DNA of 64,000 nt from Sphingomonas sp. 1F27F7B (GCF_005503355.1 NZ_SCMK01000003.1:62001-126000), one strand, 5' to 3'. Shown: positions 26,886 to 36,130, numbered from the stretch's first letter. The notes: generated from the letters alone by a model not told the origin. Made by a program: numbers and translations.

Positions 26886-27355
26886 GACGGCGTCCGCGCC
26901 AGGCGCTGGCCTGCCCCGGGGCCCGGAGTCTGCGCGAACAGGTCGGTCGGCAGAAAGCTGATCCGGACCAGATCCTTGTCGGTCAGCGTGTGCGCGAGCT
27001 GAGCCTTTGTGACGCCGAGCTCGCCCATCACCTCGAGCATGCGGGCCACATAGGCAGTCGCGCGTTGCCGCTCCTCTTCGGACGCGAGCGCCACCGACTT
27101 GATGGCGCCCTTGATCTGGAAGGCTCGATAGTCGCTCGGCCGGACGACGGTCACGGCCATGGGAGCGCCCGCCACCGCATGCTTCCCGACATCGGGCCAT
27201 TGACCCTGACACAGGAGGACATGGATGTGCCCGTTTCGCCGATCGAGGCGAATGCCGGATCCGCGCGCGATAAAGGCCCGATGCGCATCGTCCCGCGTCG
27301 ACAACAGGATCATCGTCGGGCCTTCGAGGAACGCAGCGATGTCCGTGCCTATCAT
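26882..27355 (-). CDS. pyridoxamine 5'-phosphate oxidase-like flavin-binding protein
   Basis: A 157-residue split-barrel protein with the strands ILLSTRDDAHRAFIARGSG and HIHVLLCQGQWPD near the start. The C-terminus after SFLPTDLFAQTPGP is short and polar. ATG 27355 is preferred to GTG 27367 because GGAG lies at good distance. It is coupled to the split-barrel/GAF protein by overlapping stop and start. It is probably a flavin- or heme-dependent reductase or sensor; it is too divergent for a PdxH call. Confidence 0.75.
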   Translation of the reverse strand: MIGTDIAAFLEGPTMILLSTRDDAHRAFIARGSGIRLDRRNGHIHVLLCQGQWPDVGKHAVAGAPMAVTVVRPSDYRAFQIKGAIKSVALASEEERQRATAYVARMLEVMGELGVTKAQLAHTLTDKDLVRISFLPTDLFAQTPGPGAGQRLARTPS

Positions 27356-27490
27356 CGAATTCTCCACGACGCCTTCGCCCCGATAGCATTTTTAGGAATT
27401 CGAAGTGCGGCTTAGGAAGCTTTTAGGAACTGAGACCAGCGCTTCGCTCCTATGGGATCGCTCAATCGGCAGCAACTTGCGGAGTGTTTC

Positions 27491-28198
27491 GTGATCCAGA
27501 CGCATAATCACGCCAACATCATCGACCTGGAGGGTCGGTACGATTTCTACGGGCCAATTCACAAGGGCCTGCGAAGGGCCCAGTGCGCTCTTCTGGTCCG
27601 ACTGGGCAACGCCGATTTCGGCGATGCCGTGACCCTGGCCGATCTGGTGGCGGACATGCGCGAGCTTCTGGATCTCGCGGCTGCCCATATCCGGCATGAG
27701 CACCATCACGTCCATGACGTGCTGCGCCTGCGCGGCGGCGGCGTCGACCGACTCGACGATCAGCATGACGATCACCAGGCCAGCTTCGCCGAGCTCGAGG
27801 CGCTTCTCGACGGCATCGAAGCCGCCGCACCCGCTTCGCGCTCGGCGCTCGGCCGGCGCCTCTATCTCGCTTTCTCCGGCTATGTCGCGCGCGACCTCGA
27901 GCACATGCTCGAGGAGGAAACCGTCGCAGCTCCCCAATTATGGTCGCGGTTCTCGGACGGGGAGCTGATGGTGATCGAAGGCCAGATCGTCGGCTCCCTG
28001 GCGCCCGAAGAGGCCATGGCCTTCATGCGCCTGATGATTCCGGCCGCCAATCCGGCGGAGCGCGTGGCGATGCTCGGCGGCATGCGGCAACAGGCCCCGC
28101 GCGAGGCCTTCGATGCAGTGATCGAGTTCGCCGCACGTCCCACTCTGTTGCCCGCCGAGTTCGCCGATCTCGCCGATCGGCTCGAACTGATGGCCTGA
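27491..28198 (+). CDS. hemerythrin-like diiron protein
   Basis: A 235-residue protein with a hemerythrin HHE fold in its first 150 residues. Candidate diiron ligands are His in YGPIHKG, His and Glu in HIRHEHHHVHD, His in HDDHQASF and His and Glu in DLEHMLEEE. The remaining part is helical. GTG 27491 has GGAG six bases upstream; the in-frame ATG at 27452 has no ribosome site. Such proteins bind O2 or NO or buffer iron. It is divergent from the two flavin split-barrel genes, which suggests a shared redox or NO role. Confidence 0.82.
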   Translation: MIQTHNHANIIDLEGRYDFYGPIHKGLRRAQCALLVRLGNADFGDAVTLADLVADMRELLDLAAAHIRHEHHHVHDVLRLRGGGVDRLDDQHDDHQASFAELEALLDGIEAAAPASRSALGRRLYLAFSGYVARDLEHMLEEETVAAPQLWSRFSDGELMVIEGQIVGSLAPEEAMAFMRLMIPAANPAERVAMLGGMRQQAPREAFDAVIEFAARPTLLPAEFADLADRLELMA

Positions 28199-28230
28199 TT
28201 CATCCCGCCGGCCGAATCGGCGCAGATCCA

Positions 28231-28270
28231 GGGCTGGGCGAGATGCCGCATTCGGCATCTCGCCCAGCCC
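28231..28270. terminator. strong bidirectional hairpin
   Basis: A perfect 18-bp stem with a 4-base loop (CATT) between the hemerythrin gene and the convergent TonB receptor. The arms begin GGGCTGGGCGAG and end CTCGCCCAGCCC. It can terminate transcription from both sides, although T-runs are short. Confidence 0.7.
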
Positions 28271-28272
28271 AA

Positions 28273-30417
28273 TCAGAAGCCGTATCTCAGCGTCGCGCGC
28301 GCATTTCGCGGTTCGCCATAGACGAAACCGGGGAACCAGCTGTTGCCGCTGAAGAAGGTCCGGTCGAACAGATTGTCGACATTGAGCTGCAGCGACAGCT
28401 GCCTGGTCAGGTCGTAGCGCGCCATCAAGTTGACGATGGCATAAGCGGGCTGGCCGATCGGCTCCACCCTCCCCGTGCCGGGATTCTGCGCAGTGACCGG
28501 CGGCCGGCTCTCCCATTTGAGCGCACCTCCCAGACTCAGCCCGTCGAGCGCGTCGGCAAAGGCGTATTTGGTCGCCAGATTGAAGGCCCGGCGCGGCTGG
28601 TGGGCCAGCACGTCCACCCCGTCGGAGTCCTTCGCGCTATAGTCGCTCCAGCCCAAGCTGAGGTCCCATTGCCGCGTGACCTTGCCGACGACTTCGAGCT
28701 CATATCCCTTGGCGACGGTCCCCTGCGCCCCGCGATAGGCCGGATTGGACGTGCCGGGCACGAACCGGCCGGGATCGGGAACGGCGAGATTGCTCTGCTC
28801 GATACGATACACGGCCGCGGTCGCCAGCAGCTTGCCGCCGAGCAGCAATGCCTTCAGGCCCGCCTCGTAATTCTTGCCCTCGAGCGGATTGAGCAGCCGC
28901 CCGTCGCGGTCGCGGACATTGCCCTGCGGCTTGAAGATCTTGGTATAGCTCGCATAGGCGGACAAGTTGCTGGTGATGTCGAGGACCAGCCCGGCATAGG
29001 GCGTGAGCACGCCCTTGTAGCTCAGCCGATAGGCGGCGTTCGTCCCCGCCGCGTCCTCGTCTCGCCGGAAATAGCTCAGACGTCCGCCGCCGATGACCTT
29101 CAGCGGACCGAACAGGCTGATGCGCGTCGTGGCGTACAGCGCCGCCTGGGTGGTGGAGCCCCCGCTGGAAAGATAGCGCGGCCCCCAGACGGGCTGGGCA
29201 AGCTTCCCGTCCCAATGGTTGAAGTCGGCGATCGGATCCATCGCGACGGGATTGCGGTTGGTCCATCCGTCGGTGAGGCGATTCACCATCGCGCCGATAG
29301 CCAGATCATGCTCGCCACCCAGCAGCGAGAAGGGGCCATTGGCCTGGATGCTGCCGTTCCATTGCTCGGGATCGGCCTTGAACCAATAGGCGGAAGTGGC
29401 CATGCCGGCGCCGGTAACCCGGTCGGGCACGCCATCGAGCCACAGCAGTCGCGATTCCTCCAGCCCCTTGTGATAGCCGAGGTCGCCGCGGATGCTCCAT
29501 TTCCCGCCCAGATCGTGCGTCAGCGTGGCGAAGCCCGAAATCTCGGTGGTGTTCCAGAATCCCCAATCGGTGCCGGTGGTCTTGGAGCGCGGCCAGCGGG
29601 TCCGGGTTCCGTCGGTGTACCAATAGGGAAGCTGCGCCCACATCACGCCGTCGCGATCGTCGCGCTGATAGCTGGCGCCGAACGACAGCTTCGTATGCGC
29701 ACCCAGATCGGCATCCACCACGGCATAGAGGACGAGGCCCTTCTTCTCCTCGCGATCGACGAAGCCGTCCTGCCGATAGGCCTGGGCAACGGCGCGCACC
29801 CGCACCGCTCCGGCGGCATCGAGCGGCGACTGGAGATCCATGGTCGCGGCGAAGCGGTTCCACGACGCTACTTCCAGGCTGGCCTGGCCGGAGAATGTCG
29901 CGGCATCGGCATGTTTGCGGACCAGGTTGACGACTGCCGAGGGGTCCCCCGCCCCATGCATCAGGCCCGCCGCGCCGCGCACCAGGTCGACGCGCTGGTA
30001 TATTGCCGTGCTCGTCTCGCCGAAGCCGACATTGCCATTGGCGAACGGCGCGCCGTCGAGCTGGAAATTCTGGACCTCGAAGCCCCGGGCGGAGATTGCG
30101 CTGCGGCCGCGATCAATGTCCTTCTTGGAAATGCCGACCGCGAAATCGAGCGCGTCGTTAATCGATATCAGCGCCTGGTCGTCGATCTGCTGCCGGGTGA
30201 TGACGCTGATCGTCTGCGGCGTCTCGATCGGCGTGAGATGCAGCCCGGTCGCGGTGGTGGGCTGGTCGCTCCGCCCATAGCCCGTGACGACGATGCCCTC
30301 GCTCGTCTCTTCCTCCGCCGCCGTGCCCTGCTGCTGCGCCTGCTGGGCGTGGAGCGATGCCGGCATGAATATCGCGGCAGAGCCGGCCAGCAGCAAATGA
30401 AACGAACGGCGCATCAT
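28273..30417 (-). CDS. TonB-dependent siderophore-type receptor
   Basis: A 714-residue outer-membrane receptor with signal peptide (ending ASLHAQ), TonB box-like EGIVVTGYGR, a plug with the siderophore-receptor signatures SVITRQQIDDQ, SARGFEVQNFQLDGAP, RVDLVRGAAGLMHGAGDPSA and a barrel ending in ARATLRYGF. This matches the FhuE/FpvA/FoxA-like group that takes up ferric siderophores. GGGGG precedes the start. It sits between a hemerythrin and a serine hydrolase. No siderophore gene adjoins it, so it may use a xenosiderophore; a link to the NRPS locus 6 kb away is possible but unsupported. Confidence 0.92.
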   Translation of the reverse strand: MMRRSFHLLLAGSAAIFMPASLHAQQAQQQGTAAEEETSEGIVVTGYGRSDQPTTATGLHLTPIETPQTISVITRQQIDDQALISINDALDFAVGISKKDIDRGRSAISARGFEVQNFQLDGAPFANGNVGFGETSTAIYQRVDLVRGAAGLMHGAGDPSAVVNLVRKHADAATFSGQASLEVASWNRFAATMDLQSPLDAAGAVRVRAVAQAYRQDGFVDREEKKGLVLYAVVDADLGAHTKLSFGASYQRDDRDGVMWAQLPYWYTDGTRTRWPRSKTTGTDWGFWNTTEISGFATLTHDLGGKWSIRGDLGYHKGLEESRLLWLDGVPDRVTGAGMATSAYWFKADPEQWNGSIQANGPFSLLGGEHDLAIGAMVNRLTDGWTNRNPVAMDPIADFNHWDGKLAQPVWGPRYLSSGGSTTQAALYATTRISLFGPLKVIGGGRLSYFRRDEDAAGTNAAYRLSYKGVLTPYAGLVLDITSNLSAYASYTKIFKPQGNVRDRDGRLLNPLEGKNYEAGLKALLLGGKLLATAAVYRIEQSNLAVPDPGRFVPGTSNPAYRGAQGTVAKGYELEVVGKVTRQWDLSLGWSDYSAKDSDGVDVLAHQPRRAFNLATKYAFADALDGLSLGGALKWESRPPVTAQNPGTGRVEPIGQPAYAIVNLMARYDLTRQLSLQLNVDNLFDRTFFSGNSWFPGFVYGEPRNARATLRYGF

Positions 30418-30644
30418 CGTCCCCCTTTTTTCCTTCGCCGCGCCTCACTCCCCTCCATCCCGGACGCAGCCGCGATCGCTCCCGCCGGAATGGAGCCGTC
30501 GCCGCCAGGCGGATCGGCCCGATCCGGGAGATGAAGCGAGCGTGACCCGTTCGCGAAGACGGAAGCGATGATTCGCGTTCCCGATGCGGCGCCACTAATG
30601 CGATTAATTAGCAATTGCAAATCTGCAATGTCGACCTGCCGGCC

Positions 30645-31724
30645 TCAAAACCATATCGCTCGCAACCGAGCCATGAAGTCCTCGTCCCAGGCGAGGGAGA
30701 AGGCATTGGTGGCAAAGGCAAAGCCGCGGGAATCGGCCGGATCGAGCATGAGATAGGCGAAGCAACTGCCCGTGGAGCCGGCATGCAGGAACAGCGGCCG
30801 CCCATCCTCCCCGCGCTCGATGCACCATCCGAGCGCATAGCTCCAGTCGGCCCCGGGTTCGGGGCTGCTGCCGACCGGGCGATAGAGCATCCCCAGCGGC
30901 CCCGCCTGTACGACCGGATCGGCAAGCAGGCGCAGATGTGCTCCGCCATATCGGGCGAGATCGGCGATCCGCCCATGGACGTCACCCGAGGGGCGGACGA
31001 TTTCCAGGTCGTCGACGAGCCGCCTGCCCGGCTTCAGCGCCACCCATTTTTTGCCCCATAGCGCGTACCGGTGCTCGACCGGCTGCGAGCCGTCGCGCAA
31101 GGGCCGGTCGAACCCGGCGCCGCATAGTTCGAGCGGATCCAGCACATGCCTGCGCATGAGGGTGCGATAGTCCTGGCCGGTCGCGGCGACGGCGATCGCT
31201 CCGGCCAAGCCGTAGCCGAGATTGGAATATCGGAAATCGCCATCCCGCGGCGGCCGCGGCGCGCGCAACGCATTGCCGAGCAACCGAGCCGAGGTCTGCC
31301 CGGGATTGCCGCCGAGGAGCAGATATTGCAGCAGGCCCGGCCGCGACGGATCGGCAGGCAGACCGGCACGATGCGCGAGAAGATCCAGCAACGTGACTTC
31401 CCGGAGCGCGCTGGTTCGCGCATCGGGCATTGCGGCCAGGCCCTCGCCGACCGTCATGCCCCAGTGCAGCACGCCCGCTTCGACCAGGCGACCGATCATC
31501 AAGCTGGTCATGGATTTGCCGATCGAGCCATAGTGCCACAGGTCGTCGATCGTCGCAGCCGGCCCGCCGGCCCGCCGGATCCCGCACACCGCCGTGACCA
31601 GCTCTTCGTCCGCGCCGAAAGCAGCGCATGCGGCGGCAGGCAAATCGAATGCGTCGCGGAACCGCTCCAGCCTCGCCGCCATCGGATACGAGGATGTCCG
31701 GACCGGCTCGGATGACGATCGCAT
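30645..31724 (-). CDS. serine hydrolase, class C beta-lactamase family
   Basis: A 359-residue penicillin-binding-protein-like hydrolase. The catalytic Ser and Lys are in GSIGKSMT, the Tyr and Asn in FRYSNLGYG, and HAGSTG is in the position of the KTG motif. ATG 31724 follows AGGAAA. No export signal is visible, so it is probably a cytoplasmic esterase or peptidase rather than a periplasmic beta-lactamase. It is transcribed toward the TonB receptor but with 228 bp between. Confidence 0.87.
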   Translation of the reverse strand: MRSSSEPVRTSSYPMAARLERFRDAFDLPAAACAAFGADEELVTAVCGIRRAGGPAATIDDLWHYGSIGKSMTSLMIGRLVEAGVLHWGMTVGEGLAAMPDARTSALREVTLLDLLAHRAGLPADPSRPGLLQYLLLGGNPGQTSARLLGNALRAPRPPRDGDFRYSNLGYGLAGAIAVAATGQDYRTLMRRHVLDPLELCGAGFDRPLRDGSQPVEHRYALWGKKWVALKPGRRLVDDLEIVRPSGDVHGRIADLARYGGAHLRLLADPVVQAGPLGMLYRPVGSSPEPGADWSYALGWCIERGEDGRPLFLHAGSTGSCFAYLMLDPADSRGFAFATNAFSLAWDEDFMARLRAIWF

Positions 31725-32294
31725 GGTATCTTTCCTGGTCGTGAAGGCGATCCGCCGGCACGATCGCGCAACGGGTCGCCGCCTTCTCTTCGGAACGGCG
31801 GCATGGTGCGGTTGCGTGCAGAATTCGTGGAGCATTTGCGAAGCGAATGCGAAGGCGCGACCATGTGTCGCCCGTCCCTTCTCCGACGATCCGCATGCGC
31901 GCGGATCAACTCGGCCGTAACCTAGATCCGCCGGCGGGATGGCGATCCGGCGCGACGAACCACGCCTGCACGGAGTCTCCATCCCTCCTTGCCATGGCCT
32001 GCACGATCCTTCGCCACCGGCCTCCCATGGTCTTCCGGAGAAACGGCGATGAAGGTGCGATTCCTGATTGGAGTGACCGGTGCCGGCGCCGCAGCCTTCC
32101 AGCCCGGCGCGACCGGCGCTATCGAGCGGGACGGCAACGGCGATCTGCGGCGCGCGGCGGGCGCACAATCGTGGTTCCGAGGAGCAGCCTTCTTGCGTGC
32201 CGGCCGCCATCTCCATCATTTCTCCATATGATCTTCACGCATCCCGAATAATCAGGCCGCAGCGCGGCGAATATTTTTCACTAGGCAGAGTTTC
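31725..32294. other. 570-bp divergent intergenic region with a weak small ORF
   Basis: Between the serine hydrolase and the response regulator. The best candidate is a 60-codon frame, 32049-32231 on the plus strand, preceded by GGAG and starting MKVRFLIGVTGAGAA, which looks like the start of a signal peptide but continues without hydrophobic residues. It may be a degraded small secreted protein gene. Otherwise I see only promoter space. Confidence 0.3.
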
Positions 32295-32987
32295 ATGGAA
32301 AATGCGCTGATCCTCGTCGTCGAGGACGAACCTCAGATTGCCCGCATCCTGCGCTCCTATCTGGAGCGCGAGGGATTCAGGACGGTGGCCGCAGAAGACG
32401 GGGAAGTCGCACTGACCCATCACCTGTCGCTGAAGCCCGACCTCGTCCTGCTCGATGTCGGGCTGCCCAAGCGCGACGGGTTCGCGGTGCTCGCCGATCT
32501 CCGTGCCCGCGGCACGACACCCGTCATCATGACGACCGCGCGGGCAGAGGATCTCGACAAGCTGTCCGCGCTGAGGATCGGTGCCGACGACTATGTCGTC
32601 AAACCGTTCAATCCGCTGGAAGTCGTCGCGCGGGTAAAGGCCGTGCTGCGCCGCTCGGGCGGTGCGGGCAACGATCAATCGCTGATCCGGTTCGGAGCGC
32701 TGCAGCTCGATACCATGAGCTATGCGGCGGCGGTGCTGGCCGATGCGGCCACGGTCCCGCTGGACCTGACGCTGACCGAATATCGGCTGCTGTCGCACAT
32801 GCTTCGCGTGCCGCATCGGGTGTTCTCCCGCTCCGAACTGGTCGATGCCTGCCTGCCCGAGGGGAATGCGCTCGAACGCACCGTGGACAGCCACGTCAGC
32901 AACCTTCGCCGCAAGCTTGATCGCGCCGGCATGCCGGGCCTCTGCGTGGTGGTGCGCGGCGTCGGCTACCGGCTGGCAGCATCATGA
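32295..32987 (+). CDS. OmpR-family response regulator (BaeR/AdeR-like)
   Basis: A 230-residue response regulator. The receiver has EDE near residue 10, the phosphoacceptor Asp in LVLLDVGLPKRDG and Lys in YVVKPF. The C-terminal winged helix ends in VDSHVSNLRRKLDRAG and VRGVGYRL. It overlaps the kinase by ATGA. The resemblance to BaeR/AdeR regulators of efflux is moderate; targets could include the outer-membrane barrel that follows. Confidence 0.92.
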   Translation: MENALILVVEDEPQIARILRSYLEREGFRTVAAEDGEVALTHHLSLKPDLVLLDVGLPKRDGFAVLADLRARGTTPVIMTTARAEDLDKLSALRIGADDYVVKPFNPLEVVARVKAVLRRSGGAGNDQSLIRFGALQLDTMSYAAAVLADAATVPLDLTLTEYRLLSHMLRVPHRVFSRSELVDACLPEGNALERTVDSHVSNLRRKLDRAGMPGLCVVVRGVGYRLAAS

Positions 32988-34189
32988 TCGCCGCCTTGCG
33001 CGCGTGCCTGGCGCGCCGCCCACGTCGCCGCTGGCCCATCGCGCGGCAGCTGGCGACAGCGCTGGTCGTGATCGTCATCACCAACTGCGTGCTGATCTTC
33101 GTCGCGATGACGATATGGACCAGCAACGAGGAGCAACGAATCAAGGAAGTCGCGTCCCCCGCCGCCCAACGCGCCCTCGCCGCGCTGGAGGCAGGGCGGG
33201 TGCCCGATTTCAACGGGATCGACAGGGTCATCAAGGAGCTCGACGAGCTGACGGACACGGTGAATCAGCGCGGCAACACCGCGCTGCTGATCTGCCTGTT
33301 GTTCGTGGCGGTGTGCGATTTCATCGTTGGCAGCATCTTTCTCGCGAAACTGGGCCGCGGCCTGAACGACGTCGCATTCATTGCCCGGCGCGTGGCGGAT
33401 GGCGATTTGTCGGCGCGCGCATCGCTGGTCCCCTGGGCATCGGCGGAGGAAGCGCAGCTCATCGACGATTTCAATGCCATGGCCCAATCGCTGCAGCGCG
33501 CGGAACGGGAACTGGCGGAGAGCACTGCGGCGATCGCGCACGAGTTGCGCACGCCGCTCACGATCCTGCGCGGGCGCATCCAGGGCACCATCGACGGCCT
33601 GTTCGCGCATGAGGAAGAGGAGATGCGCAGCCTGTTGCTGCAGGTCGAGGGCCTGGGACGGCTGGTGGACGACCTCCAGACCATCAATCTGGCGAAATCG
33701 GACCGCATGGTATTGAACCCGGACCATATCGACCTCGCGCGGGAAGTAGAGCGAGTCATCGCTCTGGTTCGACCCGATCTGGAAACCGCGGGACTGGAGC
33801 CGGTGCTGGTTCTGCGGCCTACGCCGGTTGTCGCCGACGCCGCCCGGATCCGCCAGCTGATCGGGGCGGTCCTGTCGAATGCACAGCGCTATGCGGCCGG
33901 GAGCGGCCCGCTGCGCATCTGTACGGCGCGGCATGACGACGGGGCTCTTCTCGAAATCGTCGATCACGGCCCGGGGTTGCCGGGAGATGCCCTGGATATG
34001 GCCTTCGACCGGTTCTGGCGCGCCGAAACATCCCGCGCGCGGCACAGCGGGGGCAGCGGGCTCGGCCTATCGGTCGTCCGCGCCATCGCCGAGGCCCATG
34101 ACGGCACCGCGAGCCTGGCCAACCATGAAGGCGGCGGCGCCATCTTCACGCTGCGCCTGCCGGTGGGCGCCGCTGCGGATACCGCCTGA
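32984..34189 (+). CDS. sensor histidine kinase (BaeS/AdeS-like)
   Basis: A 401-residue kinase with two membrane helices (about residues 22-45 and 100-120), a short periplasmic loop, HAMP (VADGDLSARA), H-box STAAIAHELRTPLTILRGRI, and ATPase boxes DHGPGLP and SGGSGLGLSVVR. The small periplasmic loop suggests sensing within or near the membrane, as in envelope-stress kinases. It is coupled to the regulator before it. Confidence 0.92.
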   Translation: MIAALRACLARRPRRRWPIARQLATALVVIVITNCVLIFVAMTIWTSNEEQRIKEVASPAAQRALAALEAGRVPDFNGIDRVIKELDELTDTVNQRGNTALLICLLFVAVCDFIVGSIFLAKLGRGLNDVAFIARRVADGDLSARASLVPWASAEEAQLIDDFNAMAQSLQRAERELAESTAAIAHELRTPLTILRGRIQGTIDGLFAHEEEEMRSLLLQVEGLGRLVDDLQTINLAKSDRMVLNPDHIDLAREVERVIALVRPDLETAGLEPVLVLRPTPVVADAARIRQLIGAVLSNAQRYAAGSGPLRICTARHDDGALLEIVDHGPGLPGDALDMAFDRFWRAETSRARHSGGSGLGLSVVRAIAEAHDGTASLANHEGGGAIFTLRLPVGAAADTA

Positions 34190-34328
34190 TCATACGCGGC
34201 ACCGCCTGGGGCAAGGCGCCCCGGCCTCCACGAAACATCCACATCCAGTCGACCGAATCTGGAGGATCCCGCGCCATTGCGATCCCGCCGGCCGGCATGG
34301 CGCCGACAGGCCGCCAAGGAGTGCCGTC

Positions 34329-34952
34329 TTGAAGTCCGTCCTCACCAGTTCGCTCGTCATCGCCGCGGCAAGCGCATCCATTCTCTCCGCGCCGGCGCGA
34401 GCGCAGAATACCGAGTCGACATCCCCGTTCGCAGGTGCCCACCTCACCCTGGAAGGGGGAATGGTCGACAATCGCGTTCGCCAACCCGGCACGCCTTCGA
34501 CCGGCGGCAGGAAGCACCATGCCGATTTCGCTGCGGTGCGTGGTGCCATCGGCTATGACATCGCTCCGGTGAACGGGCTGATCCTCGGCGTCGAGGCCGG
34601 GGCTGGAACTGCCGGCCGCACCTTCGGACAGGCTTCGCTGCGCGGCGGGCGCTACGGCTTCAATCCCGCCCTGGCGTATGACGCCACGGCGCGAATTGGC
34701 ATCGCCCCGGTCTCGAACCTGATGTTCTATGGCCGCGCAGGATATCGCTGGATGCGCAATCAGCGGGAGATCACCGGGCAGACCATGGGCAACGACACCA
34801 CGAAGCGGACCGATCGCGGTTTCACTTATGGCGCCGGTATCGAATATGCCCTGTCGGAACGGTTCTCGCTTCGCGCCGAGTTCAACCGGACGAACTTCGA
34901 CAGGAACCTGACGCAGAACCGCGTCGCGGCCGGTGCGTCGCTGCGCTTCTGA
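34329..34952 (+). CDS. outer-membrane beta-barrel protein
   Basis: A 207-residue OmpA/Opa-type eight-strand barrel. It starts at TTG 34329 with AAGGAG seven bases upstream; no ATG fits. A signal peptide ends in APARAQ. Alternating strands such as AAVRGAIGYDIAP, LMFYGRAGYRW and GFTYGAGIEYALSERFSLRAEFNRTNF follow, and the last residue is Phe (AAGASLRF). Such proteins act as porins or surface barrels. It follows a two-component system and could be a target. Confidence 0.85.
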   Translation: MKSVLTSSLVIAAASASILSAPARAQNTESTSPFAGAHLTLEGGMVDNRVRQPGTPSTGGRKHHADFAAVRGAIGYDIAPVNGLILGVEAGAGTAGRTFGQASLRGGRYGFNPALAYDATARIGIAPVSNLMFYGRAGYRWMRNQREITGQTMGNDTTKRTDRGFTYGAGIEYALSERFSLRAEFNRTNFDRNLTQNRVAAGASLRF

Positions 34953-35101
34953 TCCCCGTTTGCGGCGTGCCGTCGATCGCGGACAGCAAGGAGCCCGAAA
35001 CACCGTCGATCATCGTAAATAATCGGGCATAACACGAGAATTCACAGAAATAATCGTACAATTTACTCAAAAGCGCAGCATTCGCGCTCTAGAGGCGTGT
35101 A

Positions 35102-35131
35102 TTGACAGGGCAGCGCGGGGCTTCGTGATTA
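35102..35131 (+). promoter_or_regulatory. possible sigma70-type promoter
   Basis: TTGACA at 35102-35107 and a weak TGATTA at 35126-35131 with an 18-base spacer, about 60 bp before the small 55-residue gene. The upstream stretch 35010-35080 is AT-rich. This is a by-eye match. Confidence 0.35.
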
Positions 35132-35191
35132 CATGAATGGGTCAGCCAGGAAGTATCGCGCAGCTTGCTGCGCAAATAGTGGCGCAAGGTC

Positions 35192-35359
35192 ATGAACGAA
35201 GTGGAGCGCAGTCGCGTCGTGGCGATTTCGCTGATGCGAATGGCCCTGGCACTGCTCGATCGATATGGCGATCCGCTTGCCGCCGCTCGATTGCAATATG
35301 CGATCGACACCGAGGAAGAATTACTGAGTCGCGCGCCCGCCACGGATGGCGGCATATGA
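35192..35359 (+). CDS. small conserved sphingomonad protein, 55 residues
   Basis: A 55-residue helical protein, MNEVERSRVVAISLMRMA at its start, then LALLDRYGDPLAAARLQYAID and an acidic tail. AAGG precedes the ATG. Similar short proteins with a VVAISLMRxALALLD core are, to my knowledge, widespread in sphingomonads and have no assigned function. The length and coding pattern are convincing even though it is below usual gene-caller thresholds. It stands alone before a pseudogene. Confidence 0.7.
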   Translation: MNEVERSRVVAISLMRMALALLDRYGDPLAAARLQYAIDTEEELLSRAPATDGGI

Positions 35360-35492
35360 CCAGCCGCCTGGCGACCCGGCCGGGGGTGCCTGCATGCGAC
35401 TGGCCCGGTGCTTCGCCGCTGCCCCAGCCCTGCCACCGCAGCGAGCGACGCTTTGCTCCTGGCGTGTATCATCGCTGCGGGCCGCCCTGACC

Positions 35493-35888
35493 ATGTCCTT
35501 CGCTGCCGCGCTACTCCTTTGCGGCCTGCTCGTCGCCCTGACGATATTTCAGCTCGGCCTCATCGCCGGACTGCCCCTGGGCCATCTCGCCTGGGCCGGG
35601 CGGTATCGAGTGCTCCCCGTCCGGCTGCGATTCGGCAGCGGAATGGCCATTCTGGTCTATGCGGTCCTTGCACTTGCGATACTCGACAGGGCCGGTCTGG
35701 TCGCAATTCTGCCGAGCCCCTGATCACATGGCTTGGCCTGGGCGACGGTATCCTATCTTGCACTAGCACTGGCGCTGAATCTGATTTCGCCCAGCCGCGC
35801 CGAGCGCCGGCTCATGGCACCCATCGCCGCACTCCTCCTCTGCTGCGCGCTAGTCGTGGTGGCGGAGCCGATCGCCTGGCCGTCCTAA
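35493..35888 (+). pseudogene. small membrane protein gene broken by an in-frame TGA
   Basis: Reading from ATG 35493, 76 codons give two or three membrane helices (FQLGLIAGLPLGHLAWAG, then GSGMAILVYAVLALAIL). A TGA at 35721-35723 interrupts, and the same frame then continues without a shift for another 54 codons with two more helices (WATVSYLALALALNLISPSR, then PIAALLLCCALVVVAEP) to TAA at 35886-35888. The family pattern of about 130 residues (GxPWG or GLPLGHLAWAG at the front, SPSRAERRLMAP near the back) is complete across the stop. A nonsense mutation is the simplest explanation. Confidence 0.7.
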
Positions 35889-35990
35889 ATCCCGGCGATT
35901 GCCATCTGAGTCCATGGATCGGCGAATAAGGCGCCATGCCGGCGTTCATCTATCGGCAGGCTCCTCCCAAGACCTCTTCCCGCACGAACC

Positions 35991-36030
35991 AAGATACATG
36001 AAGATATGAAAAGCATCTTCATACTATCTT
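35991..36030. repeat. 40-bp imperfect inverted repeat
   Basis: Arms AAGATA.ATGAAGAT and ATCTTCAT.TATCTT (35991-36005 and 36015-36030) with a 9-base spacer. It could be a hairpin or a large operator. It lies just after the pseudogene and starts the AT-rich region leading to the NRPS operon. Confidence 0.5.
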
Positions 36031-36106
36031 GTTCAACTCACCAGCATTGCGGGTACGCCTATCCCGCCAAAGGCTCCCCTCCTCCACCCCATCGCCAGGA
36101 AAATGA

Positions 36107-36130
36107 CCGCCTCACCTCGAGGTGAGGCGG
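36107..36130. repeat. 24-bp perfect palindrome
   Basis: Two perfect 12-base arms (CCGCCTCACCTC and its complement) meet without a loop. It could be a terminator-type hairpin isolating the following operon or a protein-binding site. No T-run follows. Confidence 0.5.

Noticed and set aside
30645..31724. Antibiotic-resistance beta-lactamase
   Set aside because: It has the fold and SxxK/YSN motifs but no export signal; class C-like serine hydrolases of this kind are usually esterases or peptidases.
35721..35723. In-frame TGA as selenocysteine or readthrough codon
   Set aside because: No SECIS-like hairpin or selenoprotein family; the protein is a plain membrane protein in which no conserved Cys is expected. 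A nonsense mutation is simpler.
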